Source: an uncultured Fibrobacter sp.
Lineage (GTDB): Bacteria; Fibrobacterota; Fibrobacteria; Fibrobacterales; Fibrobacteraceae
Direction of reading: 5' to 3'
Length of the DNA stretch: 64,000 nucleotides
NCBI RefSeq assembly: GCF_947166265.1
Contig: NZ_CAMVDO010000013.1
Coordinates: forward strand, 1-64,000
Shown: in pieces, positions 15,760 to 24,079 of the stretch
Position numbering within the stretch: the first letter of the stretch is position 1
Layout: every line of letters starts with the position of its first letter
Translations under genes and position numbers: made by a program
Notes under the pieces: model-generated
The model's input: the letters and a program-made list of their open reading frames with translations, nothing else
What the model was told of the DNA's origin: nothing
Databases searched by the model: none

Positions 15760-16722
15760 ATGAAAACCTTTTCGCCGTTGAACCTCTTGACAAACCGCTT
15801 GGCGGTCGCACTTCTTGCAGGCGTCCTTTCCACCCCTCTTTTTGCGCAGGGTGTTTTCGAAGGCAGCGGCGAAGTAAGTGACCCCAACTGCGTTGGCGAC
15901 GGATGCGGCTATGTCCCCGCCGGAGAGGCCACGCAGAGCAACGGCGAACAGGGCTATTCCTACGGCGAAAGCGCCAACAGCGAAGACAACTCCAGCGAAG
16001 GCGATTCCACGCAAACATCGGCTGACAGCTCACAGGCACCCGCAAAAGTCGCAACGGCGAACATCGACGAAGAAGACGATGACCGCCCCCACTACGTCAA
16101 CGAAAGTGCCGCCGAATACCGCGCCCGCAAGGAAGGCTTTTCAAAAGGGGTCCAGTTCGGTGTCCGCGCCACAGGGGGCGCAAACAAGAGTTTCGGCAAG
16201 AAAGCCGACGACTGGAACATCGGATACGACTTCGGCGGAGGCCTCATGGCAAGGCTCCCCCTCGGCGGCACCTTCGGAGTCGCGACCGAACTTTCCTTCA
16301 GCTACCGCCACTACAGCTACGAAGGCAAGACCAACTACAGCAAGAACTCGGCGACCATCGACGAGATGCTCTTCGAAATCCCCATCATGGGGCAATACAT
16401 CTTTGACGAAGACGGACTGTTCGTTGGCCTCGGAATCAATCTCGGCCTCAAGATGAATGGAGATTCCGAATTCAAGCAGACCACGACCATCGACGGCAAA
16501 CAGGTCAAGTCCACGAACAGCAACACGGTGCCTACCTCGGGTGTCGAAATCGGCGGCCTTTTCGACCTAGGCTACATCGTCAACCGCTGGCTGGTCGTCG
16601 ATATCCGCGTCGTACAGAACTTCTCGAACACGCTCGACATGAACCTGATCGCCGAATCACCCCTAATGCATTCAAAACTTTACACAATGCATACCTCGCT
16701 TGGGCTCACATTCCTGCTCTAA
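15760..16722 (+). CDS. Outer-membrane beta-barrel protein, paralogue 1
   Basis: A 320-residue protein: signal peptide ending in PLFA-QG (about residue 28), a low-complexity acidic/Ser/Gly segment (about 30-120), then a barrel domain from KEGFSKGVQFGVRATGG to the C-terminal phenylalanine-like strand SLGLTFLL. Alternating hydrophobic strands and the glycine-rich GYDFGGGLMARLPLGG turn fit a small porin/PorT-type barrel. The start at 15760 is chosen because the signal peptide begins there and a TATAAT box ends 7 nt upstream. The next gene encodes a clear paralogue with the same order of parts, a tandem duplication. Ligand unknown. Confidence 0.75.
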   Translation: MKTFSPLNLLTNRLAVALLAGVLSTPLFAQGVFEGSGEVSDPNCVGDGCGYVPAGEATQSNGEQGYSYGESANSEDNSSEGDSTQTSADSSQAPAKVATANIDEEDDDRPHYVNESAAEYRARKEGFSKGVQFGVRATGGANKSFGKKADDWNIGYDFGGGLMARLPLGGTFGVATELSFSYRHYSYEGKTNYSKNSATIDEMLFEIPIMGQYIFDEDGLFVGLGINLGLKMNGDSEFKQTTTIDGKQVKSTNSNTVPTSGVEIGGLFDLGYIVNRWLVVDIRVVQNFSNTLDMNLIAESPLMHSKLYTMHTSLGLTFLL

Positions 16723-16823
16723 ATCAGCACTCGGCACCCCAGTTCCGCTAAGTAAAAAAAATTTTCTGCACTATTTTTACACGCTGAAATTATTTTATAG
16801 GCGGTCTTTACGTGTTCTTTTAT

Positions 16824-16829
16824 TATAAT
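16824..16829 (+). promoter_or_regulatory. -10 box of a leaderless mRNA
   Basis: TATAAT with six nucleotides (TTGATT) to the ATG at 16836. No ribosome-binding site and no clear -35. Confidence 0.5.
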
Positions 16830-16835
16830 TTGATT

Positions 16836-17669
16836 ATGGATTTCAAGAGATTGAGTGTAATTGCCACCCTGGCACTTGCCCTAGCGATTCCCGCCTGGGC
16901 ACAGGACGATTCTAACGATGACGAAGGCTGGGCTACCGCAGCAGACGCATCGACCGCAGCTGCCCCTTCGGACGAAGCCCCCACCTACGACGGATCGACC
17001 GACAGCGAATTTGCAGACGACGAAGAATACGCGAGCGCTTACGCCCGCTACAAAGCCGAAACGACCAAGAGATCCGAAATCAACAAGCTCCGAAACGAAG
17101 GCTTCCAGCGCGCCGTGCTGCTCGGCATTCGTGCCCAGGTCGGTACCAATACCTTCTTCGGCGAAAACTCCGACGGCTGGGGCATGGGTTTCCAGACGGG
17201 CGGTGGCCTCATGGTCAAGATGAACTTCCTGGTCAAGAACCTGAGCCTCGTTCCCGAACTTACCTTCAACTACAGGCACTACGCCTACGAGGAAGAGATG
17301 GAATCCGGCTACACCAACGAGGCCTCCATCGACATTTTCATCTTCGAAATTCCCATCATCTTCCGCTACACCTTCGAAGACTACAATTTCTTCGTGGGAC
17401 TCGGCCTGAACATGGGGCTCAAGCTGAAGGGTTCCTCCGAGTTCAATACGAGCGGCGAAACGCGTGAAAACACCGTAGCCACCTCCGGCATGGAAGTGGG
17501 CGGAGCTTTCGACATCGGCTACATGATTACCCGCTGGGTGAGCATCGACCTGCGCGTGGTGCAGTGCTTTACGAGCCTCCTGAACAAGACTCTCGTCGCC
17601 GAACAGTCGTTCGAAAACTCCTCGCTGAACACCTTCTATTCGACCATCGGCATCAGCGTTCTCTTCTAG
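16836..17669 (+). CDS. Outer-membrane beta-barrel protein, paralogue 2
   Basis: A 277-residue protein with a signal peptide (MDFKRLSVIATLALALAI then PAWAQ), an acidic linker (about 22-85) and a barrel domain. It shares with its upstream neighbour the segments NEGFQRAVLLGIRA, GFQTGGGLMVK, FNYRHYAYE, FEIPI and VEVGG/MEVGGAFDIGYMITRW, so the pair arose by duplication. It ends in a hydrophobic strand (STIGISVLF) with a terminal Phe, the usual signal for outer-membrane assembly. The ATG at 16836 follows a TATAAT box by 6 nt. Function beyond membrane insertion is not known. Confidence 0.75.
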   Translation: MDFKRLSVIATLALALAIPAWAQDDSNDDEGWATAADASTAAAPSDEAPTYDGSTDSEFADDEEYASAYARYKAETTKRSEINKLRNEGFQRAVLLGIRAQVGTNTFFGENSDGWGMGFQTGGGLMVKMNFLVKNLSLVPELTFNYRHYAYEEEMESGYTNEASIDIFIFEIPIIFRYTFEDYNFFVGLGLNMGLKLKGSSEFNTSGETRENTVATSGMEVGGAFDIGYMITRWVSIDLRVVQCFTSLLNKTLVAEQSFENSSLNTFYSTIGISVLF

Positions 17670-17701
17670 CAAAATTCACGAGGACATACCAGAAATCGCA
17701 C

Positions 17702-17723
17702 AAGGGGTCTTGACAGGCCCCTT
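17702..17723 (+). terminator. Terminator of the barrel gene, overlapping the next promoter
   Basis: AAGGGG (17702-17707) and CCCCTT (17718-17723), extended by a T-G and a C-G pair, followed by CCTTTTAG. The loop is the TTGACA -35 box of the following promoter. Confidence 0.6.
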
Positions 17724-17739
17724 CCTTTTAGTGTATATT
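17710..17739 (+). promoter_or_regulatory. Promoter upstream of rarA
   Basis: TTGACA (17710-17715), 18-nt spacer, TATATT (17734-17739). A second -10-like TATATT (17795-17800) lies 6 nt before the rarA ATG and could give a leaderless transcript. Confidence 0.6.
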
Positions 17740-17794
17740 TGTGCAGTGCAGGAACAGGCCTGGCCTCCCCTGCGAAGAATTTCACGCGTTTTAG

Positions 17795-17800
17795 TATATT
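17795..17800 (+). promoter_or_regulatory. Second -10-like element, leaderless rarA start
   Basis: TATATT with six nt (TGAATT) to the ATG at 17807; no ribosome-binding site is present in the leader. Confidence 0.4.
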
Positions 17801-17806
17801 TGAATT

Positions 17807-19093
17807 ATGGACCAGCCGCTCGCCGAAAGATTACGCCCGCAAAACCTGGATGAGTTTCTAGGCCAGAACAAGATTCTGGGCGAGCAGAGTTTGCTTCGCA
17901 AAAGTCTCGAAAACGACAACGTGCCGAGCATGATTTTCTGGGGCCCGCCGGGCTGCGGAAAGACGAGCCTCGCCCACGTGATCCGCCAGCATACGAAAAA
18001 GTCGTTCGTCGCCCTTTCTGCGGTGGCAAGCGGAGTGAAAGAAGTCAAGGAAGTCCTCGCAGATGCCCGACGGATGAAGGGGATGTTCCACGACACGATC
18101 CTTTTCATCGACGAAATCCACCGGTTCAACAAAGGACAGCAGGATGCGCTGTTGGGTGCCGTCGAGGACGGCACGGTGACGCTTATAGGCGCCACCACCG
18201 AGAACCCTGGGTTCGAGGTCAACAGCGCATTGCTCAGCCGCTGCCAGCTGATTCTTTTTGCGCCCTTAAGCAAGGAAGATTTGCGTACGCTGATTTTCAG
18301 TGCGCTACGCGACCATCCGCGCGGCCTGCAACTCAAGGATGTAGAAGTCGAAGAAGCCGTCGTCGACAAGCTCATCGCGCAATCCGACGGCGACGCACGA
18401 TTCCTGCTGAACCAGATCGAATGGATCGGCAAGAACCTCGGCGACAAAAAAGTCATCGACGAAAAACTCCTCGAAGAATTCCAATACAAGAAGCCCCTGC
18501 GTTACGACAAGGGCGGCGAAGAACATTACAACCTGATTTCTGCCTTGCATAAGTCTATCCGCGGCTCGGACCCCGATGCGGCCCTCTACTGGCTGCACCG
18601 CATGCTACAAGGCGGCGAAGACCCGCGCTTCATTCTGCGCCGACTCATGCGCATGAGCATGGAAGATATCGGCCTTGCCGACCCTAACGCGCTACTGCTT
18701 GCCACATCTGCCCGCGAAGCCTACGACTTCATGGGAATCCCCGAAGGCCTCATCGCCCTCGACGAACTCGCCATCTACCTTTCGCTCGCTCCCAAGAGCA
18801 ACAGCGTGGAACTCGCCGGGATGAAAGCGGATTCTATCGTTAAGCAGACAGGTACGCTCCCCGTTCCCCGCGCCTTCCGCAATTCGGTCACGAAGGTCGG
18901 CAAAAAATTGGGCTACGGAATCGACTACCAGTACGACCACGACAGTCCTGGCGCCTATTCCGCACAGGAACATTTGCCCAAGCAGCTCGAAGGCACCGAA
19001 ATTTACCAGCCCAAGCCCTACGGCAAGGAAAAGCAACTCGGCGAACGCCTCGCGCAGCTCAAGCAAATCAAGCGGGAAAAGAACTCCAAATAA
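17807..19093 (+). CDS. rarA: Replication-associated recombination protein A (RarA/MgsA)
   Basis: A 428-residue AAA+ ATPase related to clamp loaders. Start motif RLRPQNLDEFLGQ, Walker A GPPGCGKTS near 47-55, Walker B FIDEIHRF near 101-108, sensor GATTENPGFEVNSALLSRC near 127-145, and the C-terminal MgsA tetramerisation domain (IRGSDPDAALYWLHRML, EDIGLADP). It acts at stalled replication forks, unwinding DNA ends in partnership with single-strand binding protein. Length and motif order match the family. No operon partner: the gene is followed by convergent genes and degenerate GATGAC repeats. Confidence 0.93.
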   Translation: MDQPLAERLRPQNLDEFLGQNKILGEQSLLRKSLENDNVPSMIFWGPPGCGKTSLAHVIRQHTKKSFVALSAVASGVKEVKEVLADARRMKGMFHDTILFIDEIHRFNKGQQDALLGAVEDGTVTLIGATTENPGFEVNSALLSRCQLILFAPLSKEDLRTLIFSALRDHPRGLQLKDVEVEEAVVDKLIAQSDGDARFLLNQIEWIGKNLGDKKVIDEKLLEEFQYKKPLRYDKGGEEHYNLISALHKSIRGSDPDAALYWLHRMLQGGEDPRFILRRLMRMSMEDIGLADPNALLLATSAREAYDFMGIPEGLIALDELAIYLSLAPKSNSVELAGMKADSIVKQTGTLPVPRAFRNSVTKVGKKLGYGIDYQYDHDSPGAYSAQEHLPKQLEGTEIYQPKPYGKEKQLGERLAQLKQIKREKNSK

Positions 19094-19147
19094 AAGATCC
19101 CCGCAGCGCAGGGATGACAAGTAAGGTCGTGGGGATGACAGAAGAGC

Positions 19148-19936
19148 TTACTTTCTCATAAGCTTGAGGCCGATCCAAATGGAATAGCCGCTCGCGTCCT
19201 TGTGGTTTTCACCGATATCGCCCAACGACATAACGTCGGCCCCCACGGCGACTCCGGCAAACATTCTGTCGGACACCTCCCAAACATAGCCAAGCTCGCC
19301 CATCAAGTTGACGTTTATGGCACCAATGCCACCGCCGCTACCCAGCAGAAAATTTCCGGCAAAACCGAAATACATATTCTTGAGACCATCATCCTGAAGG
19401 CCAAACGGAAAAATCGTTATACCAGGACCGGCACCCAGAAAAACGGAACCAGGGTCAATATCCTTGTCATCCCAACCAGAAACAGACCCCTCCGTAAACT
19501 CGAGCTCCACATTTGCAAAAAAGGCGATAATCTTTCCGAAGTGGCCACCAAAGCGTGCGTCAATCAAGGTTCCCACACCCGTGTACCCAACTTCGTCTTC
19601 CTTTTTAGCAGGCTTATTTTTTTCGCAAACATACCGTCCATCACTTTCAAAATGGCAACCGTCTGCCAGACCATCGCTCGATTTACGACGTTTCACCACT
19701 GTCGCCTCTAGGTGCCGAAAAGTGCCACCCAGCGTCATGTCAAAATAAAAACCATTCCCCGCAACCGCGCGGGCAGGGCCGTACTGCTGAGCGGGCGCAC
19801 CCTGCTGTTCAACAGGCATAGGTTCTACAGCGGAAGGCGGCTTTTCGCAAGGCGAATACACCGAACATTCCCTATAGCCATCCTGTGCAGCAATTACCGC
19901 GACAAAAGCGATTATAAATAAAATAACACGCTTCAT
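19148..19936 (-). CDS. Secreted outer-membrane barrel-like protein
   Basis: A 262-residue protein with a signal peptide (MKRVILFIIAFVAVIAAQ), a short Cys-containing segment (CSVYSPCEKPP) with a proline/glutamine-rich linker, and alternating beta strands from NGFYFDMTLGGTF to the C-terminal IWIGLKLMRK. The pattern suits a small outer-membrane beta-barrel with long loops (about 80-125). It starts 8 nt after the stop of a lipoprotein gene, so they form an operon, and the two products may work together at the envelope. No family name is recognised. Confidence 0.65.
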   Translation of the reverse strand: MKRVILFIIAFVAVIAAQDGYRECSVYSPCEKPPSAVEPMPVEQQGAPAQQYGPARAVAGNGFYFDMTLGGTFRHLEATVVKRRKSSDGLADGCHFESDGRYVCEKNKPAKKEDEVGYTGVGTLIDARFGGHFGKIIAFFANVELEFTEGSVSGWDDKDIDPGSVFLGAGPGITIFPFGLQDDGLKNMYFGFAGNFLLGSGGGIGAINVNLMGELGYVWEVSDRMFAGVAVGADVMSLGDIGENHKDASGYSIWIGLKLMRK

Positions 19937-19944
19937 CGGCTCGC

Positions 19945-21006
19945 CTATTCCCTATAAATTACGTAAATCGTAAAGTCGTCTTCGCCTTTGGGCCCCTGCT
20001 TTTCCAGATAACTTTCCGTATGCCAGGAATGCCTATGCCCACGGAGTCCGCTAAAGCCCTTGGCATCTGCGGGCAAAGATTCCCGAACAGCCTCTTCCAT
20101 CCGCGATACCGAATAAAGGTCCGAAACCGTAAGCTTCTTAGGAGCAGGACTAAGTTCATTTCTGTAACAATCAATGGAGCTGTAATGCCACCCTTCGTAG
20201 TTTCTGACATCTAAGTAGAAACGTTTCGACTTGCAGCTACTCGAATCCTGGACGCGGACATACTGTTCCATCGTTTCCGAAACGATCGTTATCGTCCCGC
20301 TTCCATCCGTAGGCTGCCCCTCCGTAAAGGCGCAATAAAGCAAGGTGTCTGTATAGTTACTATCGAGAGAGTATTCGTAGCAGCCAAATTCACGGTTCGG
20401 ATCGTACGTATAGACATCAGCACTGTCTTCTTCGACAGAGCCGCGACTATAAGACGTAAACGAACTCTGCGGAGGGAACTTGAAATCGAAGGTGTCACCG
20501 TGGACCTTGTACATCCCTACGTAATCCGAGAGATCCACGTCCATTTTCTTTTCCTTCTTTTCGCGGTCGACCAAAGTGAATCGCAGATGGTTGTCGTCAT
20601 CGAGAGGAATGCTGGCATACGATTCAAGCGCATAACCATAAGGAGAAACCACGGGCTTGCCATACAGGTAGCTGTAGTTATAGCTGTACTTGCTCAATTG
20701 CGGCAGGTGAACTAACGATTTGCTTTTGTCAAACTTGAGACTATCGACACAGAACGTGCTGACCTGGGAGGAATCTTCGTCGGAAAGGTAGGCGCAGTCC
20801 AGCGTAAAGAGACGCGCAACCGGCGACTCACTCGAATCATTCAGCTGAAGCTCCAGCGCAAACGACGTCGGACGTTGACGCACCTCGGACGAGGGCTTGC
20901 ACTGGTGGCTTTCGCAATAAGACGGGGTGGCCGGAATGTCGTTACACCCCAGCAGCAATGCCCCCAAACAGGCCAGGCCCATCCATAAATGCAAAATACG
21001 CTTCAT
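19945..21006 (-). CDS. Uncharacterised lipoprotein
   Basis: A 353-residue protein starting at MKRILHLWMG (ATG 21006) after GAGAGG. Residues 1-19 are a lipoprotein signal with lipobox LLLGC. The mature part is polar, rich in Ser/Tyr/Asp, with several cysteines (CESHQC near 30-36 and later pairs) that could form disulfides. No known domain was recognised. A longer frame open to 21231 lacks a signal peptide and overlaps the upstream gene, so it is rejected. It is co-transcribed with the barrel-like gene immediately downstream. Confidence 0.65.
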   Translation of the reverse strand: MKRILHLWMGLACLGALLLGCNDIPATPSYCESHQCKPSSEVRQRPTSFALELQLNDSSESPVARLFTLDCAYLSDEDSSQVSTFCVDSLKFDKSKSLVHLPQLSKYSYNYSYLYGKPVVSPYGYALESYASIPLDDDNHLRFTLVDREKKEKKMDVDLSDYVGMYKVHGDTFDFKFPPQSSFTSYSRGSVEEDSADVYTYDPNREFGCYEYSLDSNYTDTLLYCAFTEGQPTDGSGTITIVSETMEQYVRVQDSSSCKSKRFYLDVRNYEGWHYSSIDCYRNELSPAPKKLTVSDLYSVSRMEEAVRESLPADAKGFSGLRGHRHSWHTESYLEKQGPKGEDDFTIYVIYRE

Positions 21007-21083
21007 CCTCTCAGCCTCCCATAGAAAGTGTTCCTCCCCTAGAATATATATAAAATAATGGGAAAGCGCAAAGGATATGGATT

Positions 21084-21431
21084 TTATCGGTGATTTTTCT
21101 CGTAAATTTGGTCGATTGCCGCACCGATAGGACTGTGCTGCACCTTGTCGATTGCTTTCAGGCTCTTTTCCTCGGCACCATCCAAGAAGTTCATCACCTT
21201 GTTGTAGATACGGTCGCAGCCGGCCTCCCACGAGGGGCCAATTTCTTCCATATAATTGGCAGCGCGTTCCAGGGCATCACCCACCTTCGCATGGAACTTT
21301 TCGACGGCTTCGGGAAACAGGTCATGAGCAATGTCATAAATATCGTCCATAATGCCGAATAGCAGGCCTTCGGATTCTTCCTCTTCGACTTCTACAGCTT
21401 CAATCGGTTTGGTGTTTGCATTTTTAGCCAT
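21084..21431 (-). CDS. Small acidic uncharacterised protein
   Basis: A 115-residue soluble protein with an acidic stretch (VEVEEEESE, 14-22) followed by amphipathic helices containing conserved-looking aromatic positions. There is no signal peptide. The ATG at 21431 follows AAGGAG, and a promoter with TTGAGC-16-TAGATT is present upstream. Function not recognised; separated from the lipoprotein gene downstream by 77 nt. Confidence 0.6.
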   Translation of the reverse strand: MAKNANTKPIEAVEVEEEESEGLLFGIMDDIYDIAHDLFPEAVEKFHAKVGDALERAANYMEEIGPSWEAGCDRIYNKVMNFLDGAEEKSLKAIDKVQHSPIGAAIDQIYEKNHR

Positions 21432-21455
21432 AATGTACTCCTTTGTTTTTGAATA

Positions 21456-21483
21456 AATCTAGCCACGAGCGTTCTTTGCTCAA
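21456..21483 (-). promoter_or_regulatory. Promoter of the small acidic protein gene
   Basis: Minus strand TTGAGC (21483-21478), 16-nt spacer, TAGATT (21461-21456). Confidence 0.55.
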
Positions 21484-21636
21484 ATAGGCATTATTTTTTT
21501 GTTCTACAAGCCGGGACCTTTAAAAACCGCATATTTACGGATTTTGCCCTTTTTATTGAAAAAACGCAAACGGCAACTTCAAAAATGGAACTTTCGTTTT
21601 TAGGGCGCTGGGGTTCCTTTTGGGCGATTTGAAATG

Positions 21637-21642
21637 TATCTT
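21637..21642 (+). promoter_or_regulatory. -10-like element, leaderless
   Basis: TATCTT with six nt to the ATG at 21649; it supports choosing 21649 over the upstream ATG at 21634, which would lie before the -10 box. Confidence 0.45.
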
Positions 21643-21648
21643 TATGAC

Positions 21649-22599
21649 ATGATCAACGTATCACAGAAAATAAAAGTCGCCGTTTCGCACCTGCTGCGTT
21701 CGCAGATGGAATTGGACGTCGAGGACTACGGACTGAAAAGCCTGAGCGATCTTTGCAACAGGATACTCGCCCGCTATGCAGAATTTACGCCGCCCGATCC
21801 GACCAAAATCGGTACGGACGATACGCTGTACAAGAACGTGCCCCCGCTCCAGTTCACGCTGAACCAACCCGGCGAAAGCTTTGCGAACTTCGCGAATTCA
21901 TTTACCAAGAACGCGGGCACCAAAATCGCGACCCTCTGCCGCTACTACTTTGAATGCTACGTGAACATGCCTCGCGGCAAGCGCGAATGTTTTATATTCC
22001 GCGACGAACTGGACAAGCTGAATGCCGCCACGGAGGCCCGCACCAACGTTTCGCTCACCTACCGCGGAGAACGAAAGTGCGTTTCGCCCTGCTTCTTGGC
22101 GTTCTCGCCGTCGCAGGTGCGGGCATACGTGGTGGTGTGCGACGACAAAGTAGAGTGTGCCGCTGCCGGTGCGCGATTCCATTCACTGCGACTCTGTCAC
22201 ATCCGGGGAGTCGCCCCCGACACCGCAAGCAAGGCGTTCCACTGCGAAAACTTTGAACTCTCGCACCAGGCGGAAGTGTTCCGCGAACACTTCGACCCAT
22301 TTTTGTGCTACGGGCAGCAGGTAAAGGTGAAACTCACCGAAGAAGGCGCCAGGCGCTACAACAAACTCACCACCAACCGCCCGAAAGTGATCGCCTTTGG
22401 CGAAAGCGAATCAGCGCAAGCTGCCGCAACCGCCGAGGTAAACGGCGCCGGCACCTACACCTTCGAGTGCTCCGAGAAACTCGCAAAAGTGTACTTTCCG
22501 CAATTCCTAAGCGACGCCGATGTCCTCGCCCCGCGTGAACTGCGCCTATGGTTCAAGGAACAGTTCGAAAAGGCTGCGGGAGTGTATAAGGGCATTTAA
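21649..22599 (+). CDS. WYL-domain-like protein, putative transcriptional regulator
   Basis: A 316-residue cytoplasmic protein. Residues 1-45 form a helical region (KIKVAVSHLLRSQMELDVEDYGLKSLSDLCNRI) that could bind DNA. The middle (about 130-195: VSLTYRGERKCVSPCFLAFSPSQVRAYVVVCDD ... FHSLRLCHI) has the strand pattern of WYL ligand-binding domains. The end (DADVLAPRELRLWFKEQFEKAAGVY) resembles the WCX extension. WYL proteins sense nucleic acid or nucleotide ligands and often regulate defence genes. It is convergent with the chaperone island, separated by a perfect inverted repeat. Assignment is by pattern only. Confidence 0.55.
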   Translation: MINVSQKIKVAVSHLLRSQMELDVEDYGLKSLSDLCNRILARYAEFTPPDPTKIGTDDTLYKNVPPLQFTLNQPGESFANFANSFTKNAGTKIATLCRYYFECYVNMPRGKRECFIFRDELDKLNAATEARTNVSLTYRGERKCVSPCFLAFSPSQVRAYVVVCDDKVECAAAGARFHSLRLCHIRGVAPDTASKAFHCENFELSHQAEVFREHFDPFLCYGQQVKVKLTEEGARRYNKLTTNRPKVIAFGESESAQAAATAEVNGAGTYTFECSEKLAKVYFPQFLSDADVLAPRELRLWFKEQFEKAAGVYKGI

Positions 22600-22626
22600 C
22601 ATTTTGTATACTACAAAATGTTAAAT
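22594..22626. repeat. Perfect 15-bp inverted repeat, terminator or operator
   Basis: Left arm ATTTAACATTTTGTA (22594-22608), loop TAC, right arm TACAAAATGTTAAAT (22612-22626). It begins inside the stop codon of the WYL-like gene and ends 9 nt before the convergent FISUMP gene's stop. There is no T-tract beyond the stem, so simple intrinsic termination is uncertain. Confidence 0.7.
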
Positions 22627-22634
22627 GGATTTCG

Positions 22635-23267
22635 TTATTCCGCATCCTTGATCAGACGGACAGAAGCGTAAGCCGGATAATCCTCGTCATCGATTTCATC
22701 ACAGCCGTCTTCGAAACGCACACACGTATAGAATTTTTCGCGACCAATCGCGTGACTTATTGGATCAACCGTTTTTTCGACGCACCAAAAATGAGCCGAA
22801 AAATCAATCAGTTCAAAATCATCGTTGTCATCACGCCTTCCACCAGGTACCATCGAAAAGCCGTACTTGTCAGAGCTTGACTCGATCCATTCCTCCGAGG
22901 CTATGACGCTCAAAACGTCCCTGCAACGGGAATCCTTCTTTGCAAAGCGGACCATCGTTTCCCATTCCTTTTTGCTCGGCAAGTGCCAACCCTCGGGAAT
23001 CGCTTCTTTCAACCCTTTTTCGCTATACAGATAACCGTACTTATCGAAGTACTGGTAATCTTCGTCGTAGGCGACGCAGTCGTCTGAATCCAGCTCGAAT
23101 TTCAGGTTCTCGGCCAGCCAGACCTGATTACCGATTTTGCAGGTCTTGTATTCAGTACCGTCGCGCGGATCCACGAAAGTCCCCATCTCGGCAGCGGTTC
23201 TCTTTGCAGTCTTTTCGCCCTCGGCCTGGGGCTGGGTGGTTTTCTTGGCCATAACCATAATGGACAT
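22635..23267 (-). CDS. Cytoplasmic FISUMP-domain protein 1
   Basis: A 210-residue protein with the Fibrobacter paralogous (FISUMP) domain: FVDPRDGTEYKTCKIGNQVWLAENL (31-55), a GYLYSEKGLKEAIPEGWHLPS block, and a C-terminal SVRLIKDAE. Most such proteins carry lipoprotein signals; this one has a Lys-rich cytoplasmic N-terminus (MAKKTTQPQAEGEKTAKR). The fold belongs to the C-type-lectin/formylglycine-enzyme type, so ligand recognition is plausible. Start at 23267 follows AAGGA at good spacing. It lies directly downstream of the Hsp70/HerA operon on the same strand, with a terminator between. A second FISUMP protein sits on the other flank. Confidence 0.75.
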   Translation of the reverse strand: MSIMVMAKKTTQPQAEGEKTAKRTAAEMGTFVDPRDGTEYKTCKIGNQVWLAENLKFELDSDDCVAYDEDYQYFDKYGYLYSEKGLKEAIPEGWHLPSKKEWETMVRFAKKDSRCRDVLSVIASEEWIESSSDKYGFSMVPGGRRDDNDDFELIDFSAHFWCVEKTVDPISHAIGREKFYTCVRFEDGCDEIDDEDYPAYASVRLIKDAE

Positions 23268-23387
23268 AAGCTTTCCTTTTTTAAGTGATTTACCTTTTGC
23301 TATAAGGCAAATCTAGGTAAAAAGGGATGCTCCAGGAACGATTTTTTATTTGCCCAAATTTTTCGGAACTTTGGGAGCAAGAAAAAA

Positions 23388-23404
23388 GTTCCAGTTTCTG
23401 GAAC
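23388..23404 (-). terminator. Terminator of the Hsp70/HerA operon
   Basis: Minus strand GTTCCAG, loop AAA, CTGGAAC, then TTTTTTC. It is near-identical to the palindrome at 32343-32359 on the other side of the island. Confidence 0.75.
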
Positions 23405-23419
23405 CTGAAAAAAAAACAT

Positions 23420-24061
23420 TCAATTATAATTTTCATCAATGAATGTTTTAATAGCCACATTACCAATAGCATTCGTGGCGGCAGCATCCATTGCAGCCCC
23501 TAAAACGCCGCCAATAAACGGAACCGCTTTTCCCAAATTTACAGCGCCTTTAGTCCCGAATTTTGTTATTAGACGAAAGCCCACAGCTTTGTTTATCTGA
23601 CCAATTACCGTTTTGGGAATCTGCTTGATGAGCCCCTTCGCAGCCGCAGTTGCAACCGAAATTCCGGCAGTTTTCAAAACATCTTTTGCAGAATTCCCTG
23701 CTAGACAAACAAACACCAAGGTTTTCACTCTGTCATCATGCAGGTCATAGCCACCAATTTTCGCAATAGCAGCAATCATACGAATCTGCACATAGATGAC
23801 AGACGTAATATTAGCAGGCAAAGCAACAGGTATTGTTATTAAGCCGCCCAATCCAGTAACAAAACCAGACGTTCCGGCCTTCACATTTTGCCACCTTACT
23901 AAGGCCTCAGCCGCCTTCAACGGCTCATCATAATCATTTTGATAATCTCGCGCCAAGTCTTCGGCAGAATCAGTACCCGGAACACTTCCTGAAACAGCCG
24001 CATCATAGGCCTTGTCAAGAAGTTGCATCATAAAAGAATGATTATCAGAGTCGGAAGACAT
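23420..24061 (-). CDS. EcsC-family protein
   Basis: A 213-residue protein matching the EcsC pattern: a helical N-terminus (LARDYQNDYDEPLKAAEALVRWQNVKAGTSGFVTGLGGLITIPVALPANITSVIYVQIRMIAAIAKIGGYD), then hydrophobic Ala/Gly-rich segments (about 125-200) such as PFIGGVLGAAMDAAATNAIG. EcsC proteins associate with membranes; their biochemical function is not known. Last gene of the six-gene operon; it begins 18 nt after the preceding gene's stop and is followed by an intrinsic terminator. Within the operon it may dock or neutralise the glycine-rich membrane protein. The ribosome-binding site is weak (AGGTC). Confidence 0.75.
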   Translation of the reverse strand: MSSDSDNHSFMMQLLDKAYDAAVSGSVPGTDSAEDLARDYQNDYDEPLKAAEALVRWQNVKAGTSGFVTGLGGLITIPVALPANITSVIYVQIRMIAAIAKIGGYDLHDDRVKTLVFVCLAGNSAKDVLKTAGISVATAAAKGLIKQIPKTVIGQINKAVGFRLITKFGTKGAVNLGKAVPFIGGVLGAAMDAAATNAIGNVAIKTFIDENYN

Positions 24062-24079
24062 ACAAGAGACCTATGTGAT

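Noticed and set aside
15681-15887. Longer start of the NagZ-like gene (69 extra codons)
   Set aside because: The extension overlaps the divergent barrel gene and hides the lipoprotein signal starting at 15680.
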